Part shown: positions 57,754 to 64,000 of the stretch, piece after piece
Layout of the letters: every line of letters starts with the position of its first letter
Numbering within the stretch: the stretch's first letter is position 1
Origin: Nonlabens ulvanivorans
Lineage (GTDB): Bacteria > Bacteroidota > Bacteroidia > Flavobacteriales > Flavobacteriaceae
Direction of reading: 5' to 3'
NCBI RefSeq assembly: GCF_000755285.1
Contig: NZ_BBMK01000002.1
Location: 372,001-436,000 of the forward strand
DNA: 64,000 nucleotides
Position numbers and translations under genes: made by a program
Notes under the pieces: model-generated
What the model was told of the DNA's origin: nothing
The model's input: only the letters and a program-made list of their open reading frames with translations
The model's database searches: none

Positions 57754-59083
57754 ATGAAAAAACTAGCACTACACTGGCAAATCTTAATAGGAATGATTCT
57801 TGGGATCACTTTTGGGTTAATTATGACTCAAATGGATTGGGGAAAAGAGTTTGTAGGTGACTGGATCAATCCTTTTGGGACCATATTTGTTAATTTATTG
57901 AAGCTAATTGCGGTGCCGTTAATTCTAGCTTCATTAATAAAAGGTATATCCGATTTAAAAGATATTGCAAAGTTTCGTAATATGGGATTGCGTACTATCG
58001 TCATTTATATAGGAACGACTATAATAGCTATTACCGTAGGTCTAGGATTAGTGAATCTATTCAAGCCAGGAGAAGGGATTTCTAAAGAAACTATCGCTAA
58101 GCTAAGCTCTACCTATGAAGGTAACTCAAACATCGCTGGTAAACTTGCTACTGCAGCAAAAACCAAAGATTCCGGACCATTACAAGCTCTAGTAGATATG
58201 GTACCTAGTAATGCTGTCGAGGCAATGTCTAATAATAGTCTGATGTTGCAAGTAATTTTCTTTGCGATATTCTTAGGTATTTCCATGCTGCTCATAGGAG
58301 AAAAGAAAGCAGAGCCTTTGAAAAACTTCTTTGACAGTTTAAATGATACGGTTCTTAAAATGGTGGACTTAATAATGCTTTTTGCTCCATTTGCAGTATT
58401 TGCTTTACTAGCAAATGTGGTTGTAAGTGCTGATGATCCAGAGGTTTTACTAGCTTTATTATACTATGCACTTACTGTAGTTGCAGGACTATTGATTATG
58501 ATTGTAATTTACTGTTTGATATTTGCTCTGTATGTAAAGAAATCACCTTTTTGGTTTCTACAAAAAAATTGCTCCAGCTCAGTTGCTAGCATTCTCTACC
58601 AGTTCAAGTGCCGCAACGTTACCAGTTACCATGGAGCGTGTAGAAGAGCATATGGGTGTGGAGAAAGAAGTGTCTAGTTTTGTGTTACCAGTTGGTGCTA
58701 CCATCAACATGGACGGAACCAGTTTATACCAAGCTGTAGCAGCTGTTTTTGTTTGTCAGGCTTTAGATATTGATTTAAGCTTCAGCGCTCAATTGACTAT
58801 TATTTTAACAGCGTTACTAGCTTCTATAGGTAGTGCTGCCGTACCAGGAGCAGGAATGGTAATGCTGGTTATTGTTCTAGAGTCTATCGATTTCCCTAGT
58901 GAATTACTACCAGTTGCTCTGGCATTAATTTTTGCGGTAGATAGACCTTTAGATATGCTACGTACTACAGTTAATGTGACTGGAGATGCGACAGTAGCTT
59001 CTATTGTAGCAAAATCTCTTGGAAAATTTGGTAAACCACATGTAGAGAATTGGGATGATAACCTTGATGATGTAACGTCTTAA
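57754..59083 (+). CDS. Dicarboxylate/amino acid:cation symporter (DAACS, frameshift)
   Basis: About 442 aa. N-terminus MKKLALHWQILIGMILGI, then FVNLLKLIAVPLILASLIKG, GLGLVNLFKPGEG and the signature AFSTSSSAATLPVTM, FVLPVGATINMDGT and GSAAVPGAGMVM with the NMDGT sodium/substrate motif. The frame breaks at 58562-58568 (seven A where six give FLQKIAPAQLLAFSTSSS). Eight-helix inner-membrane Na- or H-coupled uptake of glutamate, aspartate or C4-dicarboxylates. Lies 31 bp after aroC in the same direction, perhaps read through. Confidence 0.9.
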
Positions 59084-59186
59084 CGTTATGTTAATAAAAA
59101 TTTAGGTATTTCACCGATTTGTTAAAGCCTAAATAACAATGAAGTGAAACTAAATAGGTACTTTTAAAATACTAAAGCACCTATCT

Positions 59187-61112
59187 ATGAAAGTTTTACG
59201 TTTATTCCTATTGTGCTTATTTGCATTTAATTACAGCTATTCGCAGGTAGGGATAGGTACTGAAACGCCTGATCCTGCAGCAATATTAGATGTGCGTTCT
59301 GAAATCAGCCCAGGAGTTTATGGTGGATTAAAATTGCCGACGCTTACTCTCGCACAAAGAGCAACTATAACAGCACCAATACCAGATGGTTTAATGATTT
59401 ACCTGAGCGATGGGAACAATCGTTGTTTGCAGGTTTATGATGGCACACGTAGTCAATGGATGGATTGGTATTGTATGAATGAATTGCCAGAGGCATCCCT
59501 TGTAGATTTTACAGGTACATTAGAAGTGGATGAAACCTTAACGAGTAGCTACACATACACAGACGGTGAAAATGATACAGAATCTGGAACTTCTTATCAA
59601 TGGTATCGTGCAGACGATGCAACTGGAACTAATGTTATGGCTATTTCAGGAGCAACGGCAGCTACTTATTTAACCACTACTTCAGATGGTAATTTTTATG
59701 TTGCAGTAGGAGTAACTCCTAGAGCAAGTAGTGGAGCTAGTCCAGGTATTGAAGTTTTAAGTCCTTATAGAGAAATCGAGTTCAAACAGACAGAAATCGA
59801 GTTTGCTATAGCTTCTAGTACTATTCCAGAAGATGATGTGAGGACAATCAATATAAATGTTCTCAATCCTAGTCCGACGGTTGCAACAACTGTTGAGGTC
59901 AATTTAAATGCTGCAAGCACCGTCGGTGTTTTAGGTACAGATTATGATATCGATAATAACAGTGTAGCGGTCACTACCTTTCCATTCACCATGACCATTC
60001 CTGCCGGAGCAACAACTGCTAGTTTTGATGTATACGTTTATGCAGATGATAATAACGCTGTAGATGAAATGTTGCAATTAGATTTACAAAACCCAAGTGG
60101 TGGTATAAATACGATTATAGGTACGGTAAATTCGCACTCAGTAACTTTTATCGATGATGACAGTGCTACTGAAGTTGCCTTTGATTCTATCACCTATTCA
60201 GAAGTAGAAAACGGATTAGTAGGTTCTATAGATATTAATATCATTAATCCTTCAGCTATAACAGCGACCACAGTTGAGGTGGCTCTTAATGCATCATCTA
60301 CAGCAATAAATGGAGTTGATTATGATACAGATGGTTTAGGAACAGCACTAAATTTTCCTATCACAATAACATTTCCTGCTAATACGAGTGCTTCACAACA
60401 AATAGATTTCTTTATTACTAATGATCTCATTTCTGAAGGTAACGAAACAATCATACTTGATTTACAAAACATATCTGGTGGAGTAAGTGCCGTTATAGGT
60501 ACAAATACATCTACTACATTCACTATAGTGGATGATGAGGTGCCATTGTATTATATAAATGAGGATTTTGATACTGATGGGAATGGATCTAGATATTCAA
60601 CATCAAGAACTGAGTCAGTTTCTTCAAATATGACTGATTACTTCTCTAGAACTGATGGTTTAAACATCGATGTTACATTTAATAATGTTGACGGTTCTTA
60701 TTTTGCTACTCAAGATATTGATGGTTTAGGAGGATCGCAGGCTCAGCAATTAGTTTTCAATAATTTGAATTTATCAGGTTCAACTACTTTTAATTATTCT
60801 ATCGATTTGGCAGAAGATGATGATGGATCTTCACAAGATTGGGATGCAGCAGACTATTTTAGAATTCAATATAGTTTAGATAGTGGTGCTTGGGTAACCG
60901 TTTTTGAGGTAAGAGGTTCTGGAACGAATACTGAGCCGCGAGTTACTCAAAATGCAGGAGGAACTCCTTTAGGAACTTTTGTGACTGATTCCTTTCAGAC
61001 CTTTACTGGTTCTTTTGTTGCAGCTCCTACTAGCACAATTGAATTTAGGTTAGCGTTTAGTATGGATGCTGGAGATGAAGATATTGCAGTAGATAATTTT
61101 ATTGTCGATTAA
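59187..61112 (+). CDS. Calx-beta domain surface protein
   Basis: 641 aa. Signal peptide LFLLCLFAFNYSYSQ, then VGIGTETPDPAAILDVRSE, a module shared with the giant surface protein and the next gene. Two Calx-beta-like repeats follow about residues 200-330 and 330-455 (EIEFAIASSTIPEDDVRTIN; EVAFDSITYSEVENGLVGSI; YDIDNNSVAVTTFPFTMTIP; DNNAVDEMLQLDLQNPSGGI). The C-terminal 180 residues form a jelly-roll-like domain (DFDTDGNGSRYSTSR to DEDIAVDNFIVD). No T9SS sorting tail visible. Probably a Ca-binding exported surface protein. Confidence 0.8.
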   Translation: MKVLRLFLLCLFAFNYSYSQVGIGTETPDPAAILDVRSEISPGVYGGLKLPTLTLAQRATITAPIPDGLMIYLSDGNNRCLQVYDGTRSQWMDWYCMNELPEASLVDFTGTLEVDETLTSSYTYTDGENDTESGTSYQWYRADDATGTNVMAISGATAATYLTTTSDGNFYVAVGVTPRASSGASPGIEVLSPYREIEFKQTEIEFAIASSTIPEDDVRTININVLNPSPTVATTVEVNLNAASTVGVLGTDYDIDNNSVAVTTFPFTMTIPAGATTASFDVYVYADDNNAVDEMLQLDLQNPSGGINTIIGTVNSHSVTFIDDDSATEVAFDSITYSEVENGLVGSIDINIINPSAITATTVEVALNASSTAINGVDYDTDGLGTALNFPITITFPANTSASQQIDFFITNDLISEGNETIILDLQNISGGVSAVIGTNTSTTFTIVDDEVPLYYINEDFDTDGNGSRYSTSRTESVSSNMTDYFSRTDGLNIDVTFNNVDGSYFATQDIDGLGGSQAQQLVFNNLNLSGSTTFNYSIDLAEDDDGSSQDWDAADYFRIQYSLDSGAWVTVFEVRGSGTNTEPRVTQNAGGTPLGTFVTDSFQTFTGSFVAAPTSTIEFRLAFSMDAGDEDIAVDNFIVD

Positions 61113-61116
61113 TATT

Positions 61117-61994
61117 ATGAAATATTTAATTCTACTACTTCTTATACTACCTATTATGTCCACTGCTCAAGTTGGTATTAATACTGATTTGCCTAACGCA
61201 GCATCTGCTCTAGATATTTATGGTCAGAATACCGTAGGATATGGTGGACTGTCTATACCTATAGTGACAGAATTGCAAAGAGCTCAAATTATAACCACAG
61301 CCCAATCTGAAGGAACCATAGTTTTTGTGTCTTACGCAAGTGGCGTTAGATGTCTTGAGATTTATGATGGACAACAGGACGTCTGGCAAAAAATAAATTG
61401 TCTTAACTTAGATCCTATTACATTGTATTCAGAGGATTTTGAAAGTTATACCTCAGGTACTGGGATTAACGGTTCTGGAAATTCAGGAGATTATCCAGCA
61501 TCTGTTTCTCAATGGACTCTTAATGATGTATACAGCTCGCTAGCATCATCAGATTATGTAGAGACACAATCAGGTGTACTAGAAATTAATGATACTAATG
61601 GACCTATAGAACTAGATACTCAATCTATTAACATTAGTGGTTATAGTAATATTTCGTTTAGTATAGATTTAAGCGGTGCTGGAGAGCTAGAATATAATCC
61701 ATCACTTCATAGTACAGATGATACAAACACGGTAAATGATTATATGGATGTGTCATACTCTATAGATGGTGGTGCATTTGTAACAATTACAGATTTCAAT
61801 GGTAACGGTACAACAGACCATACATTAATTCCCTACTATATAAGCGGTGGAGCAGGAAGTGCGCCTTTTTTTCCAGATGATACAGTTACACAAACTGGTT
61901 TAAGTGGTTCTACCTTAGTCATCAGAGTTAGATTTCAAAACTGGTCTGGAGATGAGTTTTTTATATTGACAATATAATCGTTACTGGCAATTAA
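61117..61994 (+). CDS. Surface protein paralogous in layout to its neighbour (frameshift at the end)
   Basis: About 292 aa from ATG at 61117, four bases after the previous stop. Signal peptide ILLLLILPIMSTAQ, then VGINTDLPNAASALDIYGQN, followed by a C-terminal domain with YSEDFESYTSGTGI and SFSIDLSGAGELEYN like the C-terminal domain of the preceding protein. The frame closes at 61977, but one base restored at 61966-61967 gives ILDNIIVTGN and a stop at 61994, matching the neighbour's AVDNFIVD ending. Same operon as the Calx-beta protein. Confidence 0.8.
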
Positions 61995-62113
61995 GTACTA
62001 GGTTTTTTACCTTCTAGATACTGCTGTTAAAAAAGCCTTATTATTCCATTACGACTCTGGTTACTATCAGATTTTCTTCTTAGTTTTAAACACTACCAAC
62101 TAAAAACGAAAAC

Positions 62114-63097
62114 ATGAATATTTGTTTCATTATGTATCCGTGGAACGAGATACAACCAGAACACGATTCTACACTAGCAATAATTCATGAATGTGTAAAA
62201 CGAGGCCATAAAGTTGCCGTTGCCACACCTGCAAATCTTACCATTAGAGATAGTATTGCATATGCTTTTTCTAGTGTGATTAAAAAGATGGATAAGGTGC
62301 CTGCACAGTTTAAATCTTTTTATAAGCAAGTAGAGCTTAAAGAAAAAATGTTACCTCTCGCAGGCTTTGATATTATAATGATGAGAGCAAATCCGCCATT
62401 AGATCCAATAGCTTTAAACTTCTTAGATTCTGTTAAGGATGATGTTTTTATTGTTAATGATATAGAAGGACTACGAGAAGCAAATAACAAATTATATACT
62501 GCTTGCTTTGAAGATCCTAATAATGAGATTATTCCAGCAACACATGTTTCAAAAAACAAAGAGTACCTAAAAAGCGTTATAAAAGACAATCCTAAAGAAC
62601 GTATGATTATGAAACCTCTAAACGGTTTCGGTGGTAGTGGCGTTATTATGATTGAGAAAAATGCAATGCATAATGTGAACTCTTTATTAGACTTCTATAT
62701 TGATAATAAGGATGGCACCACTAATTATGTCATCCTTCAAGATTATATAGAAGGAGCAGATCAAGGAGATACACGTATTTTATTACTTAATGGTAAGCCT
62801 ATAGGAGCCGTTAAGCGTGTGCCCGGAGACGAAGATCATCGCTCAAACATTAGCGCTGGTGGTACTTTTCAACGACATCAATTAACTAAAGCAGAAAAGA
62901 ATCTATGTCATAAAATAGGACCTAAACTTGTAAAGGATGGATTATATTTTGTAGGTATTGATGTTATTAACGGCATGTTAGTAGAGGTTAATGTGATGTC
63001 GCCAGGTGGTATTACTTATATTAATAAAGTTTCTAAAGTGAAACTTCAATGTAAAGTTGTAGACTTTTTTGAAGAAGTAGTCGGAGAAAAATACTAG
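62114..63097 (+). CDS. gshB: Glutathione synthetase-type ATP-grasp ligase
   Basis: 327 aa. ATP-grasp features: MRANPPLDPIALNFLDSV, KPLNGFGGSGVIMIEK (glycine-rich loop), DTRILLLNGKPIGAVKRVPG and GLYFVGIDVINGMLVEVNVM ending SPGGITYIN, all typical of GshB. Catalyses ligation of gamma-glutamylcysteine with glycine. Note gshA is not in the window. Thirty-nine bases before the N-formylglutamate amidohydrolase gene, so likely one unit. Confidence 0.85.
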   Translation: MNICFIMYPWNEIQPEHDSTLAIIHECVKRGHKVAVATPANLTIRDSIAYAFSSVIKKMDKVPAQFKSFYKQVELKEKMLPLAGFDIIMMRANPPLDPIALNFLDSVKDDVFIVNDIEGLREANNKLYTACFEDPNNEIIPATHVSKNKEYLKSVIKDNPKERMIMKPLNGFGGSGVIMIEKNAMHNVNSLLDFYIDNKDGTTNYVILQDYIEGADQGDTRILLLNGKPIGAVKRVPGDEDHRSNISAGGTFQRHQLTKAEKNLCHKIGPKLVKDGLYFVGIDVINGMLVEVNVMSPGGITYINKVSKVKLQCKVVDFFEEVVGEKY

Positions 63098-63136
63098 CTT
63101 CAGAGAGAAGAGATAAACTAAAAAGCTCTATACGCA

Positions 63137-63976
63137 ATGCTTAAATTAAGTATCAGTGAAATGCTCTTGAAAATCGAGCGAGAAGAACGATTTCATGCTG
63201 TGGCTAGTGATTATTCCTTTTCCATTAAAATAGATAAGTACGTACCTTTTGTATGTGCTGCAGTACATGATGGACATCACTTTCAAAAACAGTTGTGGGA
63301 CGATTGTTTACATACAGAGCATGACCGCTGGTATGAGGAAGATCCTTGTACTGGCGAGATGATTTCTGGGTTGCCTATTACGCTTATTGCTCATGATTCT
63401 AGGTTTGAATATGATTTAAATAGAGATCCATTAGAAGCCATCTATGAGACAGCTTGGGGGGGCAAAGAGTTATGGAGAAAACCGCTTTCGCGAAAGCGAA
63501 AAGATCAAGCTATACTAAGACATAATAATTTTTATAGAGTGGTACTGTCTTTGATAGTAAAACTAGAAGAAATGTTTGGGTCTACCGTTTTTTATGATGT
63601 ACACTCCTATAACTGGAAAAGATGGGATCGTAAAGTGCCTGTGTTTAACATAGGAGCTAAAAATATAGATCAAGACCGGTTTGTACATGATATACAGCAA
63701 TGGAAGGAAATATTAGATAAAATAGAATTACCCATTGAGCAAGAGGTTAGTTGTGGTATCAATGATGTTTTTCAAGGCAACGGATATTTTTTAAAATACG
63801 TTACGTCTAACTCATTGAATACACTGGTCCTAGCTACAGAGATATCTAAAGTATATTGTGATGAAGAAACAGGAGTGATATATCCAGATGTGGTTCACGC
63901 AGTAAAAGATCAATTTAAGTATTATATACAAGCGCACGCGCATAGATTTTATGAAAGACATGAACGTATCGTTTAA
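63137..63976 (+). CDS. N-formylglutamate amidohydrolase family protein
   Basis: 279 aa. Family motifs FVCAAVHDGHHF (metal/catalytic His), RFEYDLNRDPLEAIYETAWG, FYDVHSYNWKR, and EISKVYCDEETGVIYPDV near the C-terminus. A seven-G run (63456-63462) encodes ETAWGGKELWR, and palindrome P16 (63483-63498) codes KPLSRKRKDQ immediately after. Cleaves N-formylglutamate or related amides. Grouping with a GshB homologue is a flavobacterial theme I recall together with a QEGLA-motif gene. Confidence 0.85.
   Translation: MLKLSISEMLLKIEREERFHAVASDYSFSIKIDKYVPFVCAAVHDGHHFQKQLWDDCLHTEHDRWYEEDPCTGEMISGLPITLIAHDSRFEYDLNRDPLEAIYETAWGGKELWRKPLSRKRKDQAILRHNNFYRVVLSLIVKLEEMFGSTVFYDVHSYNWKRWDRKVPVFNIGAKNIDQDRFVHDIQQWKEILDKIELPIEQEVSCGINDVFQGNGYFLKYVTSNSLNTLVLATEISKVYCDEETGVIYPDVVHAVKDQFKYYIQAHAHRFYERHERIV
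63483..63498. repeat. Iterated palindrome copy P16, inside the N-formylglutamate amidohydrolase gene
   Basis: Perfect CGCTTTCGCGAAAGCG, in frame as LSRKR. Confidence 0.92.
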
Positions 63977-64000
63977 GGAAGAAAAGCTTAATCAAGCTGC
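63960..64000 (+). CDS. Possible start of the next gene, cut by the window edge
   Basis: ATG at 63960 reads MNVSFKEEKLNQAA and runs off the window, overlapping the previous gene's end by 17 bp. Relatives I recall carry a QEGLA-motif (DUF1704) gene in this position, but 14 codons cannot confirm it. Confidence 0.3.
   Translation, partial: MNVSFKEEKLNQA

Noticed and set aside
9515-63462. Phase-variable G tracts
   Set aside because: They occur in housekeeping genes, all have the same length and keep frame; an assembly artefact fits better than contingency loci.
1-64000. CRISPR arrays, tRNA/rRNA genes, IS elements or prophage
   Set aside because: No direct-repeat/spacer pattern, no cloverleaf-like sequence, no transposase, integrase or phage structural genes were recognised.

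Overview
The window looks like the chromosome of a marine Flavobacteriaceae member. The evidence is low-GC DNA, TAnnTTTG-type promoter boxes, C-terminal T9SS sorting domains, many SpII lipoproteins and signal-peptide outer-surface proteins, and families typical of that group (DUF4252, DUF3810, DUF748-like, DUF5117-type metalloproteases). The recurrent palindrome CGCTTTCGCGAAAGCG recalls Nonlabens/Dokdonia-like genomes; this genus-level idea rests on memory and is weak. No rRNA, tRNA, CRISPR array, IS element or prophage was seen. Gene content is chromosomal and mostly core.

Layout. 1-10.5 kb: a hydrolase/OsmC fusion, a large BNR-repeat secreted protein, a TetR-SDR-flavin oxidoreductase operon with two matching operators, an RDD membrane pair, an S41 peptidase lipoprotein and a small secreted protein. 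10.7-14.3 kb: an ECF sigma/anti-sigma/DUF4252 operon and ychF. 14.4-17 kb: an AsmA-like protein and a PGM/VF530/membrane operon. 17-22.2 kb: parE, parC, mscL. 22.4-25.2 kb: a giant YadA-head-like surface protein. 25.3-31.9 kb: EF-hand lipoprotein, TerC, an XRE regulator divergent from an M14 peptidase with an operator array between them, Lrp, DinB, PfpI, dnaN. 32-38.4 kb: T9SS subtilase, DUF2461, aldehyde dehydrogenase, Nudix. 38.4-42.6 kb: two tandem amidohydrolases. 42.8-50.9 kb: T9SS repeat protein, DUF3810, a sugar-nucleotidyltransferase-like protein, a zinc metalloprotease and a peptide-binding lipoprotein. 51-59 kb: LpxH-like, mtaB, PadR operon, TonB-like pair, aroC, DAACS symporter. 59-64 kb: two surface proteins, then glutathione synthetase and N-formylglutamate amidohydrolase.

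Two window-wide signals matter most. First, a 14-16 bp palindrome (GCTTTCGCGAAAGC core) occurs 16 times, half of them inside genes and read in frame, mostly as Ala-Phe-Ala-Lys-Ala. Second, the sequence carries nearly 30 single-base frameshifts, mostly in homopolymers and often in essential genes (dnaN, parC, ychF), and twelve runs of exactly seven G (or C), nearly all in frame and apparently adding one Gly or Pro. These look like long-read consensus errors. Broken genes are therefore annotated as whole genes with the break point given.
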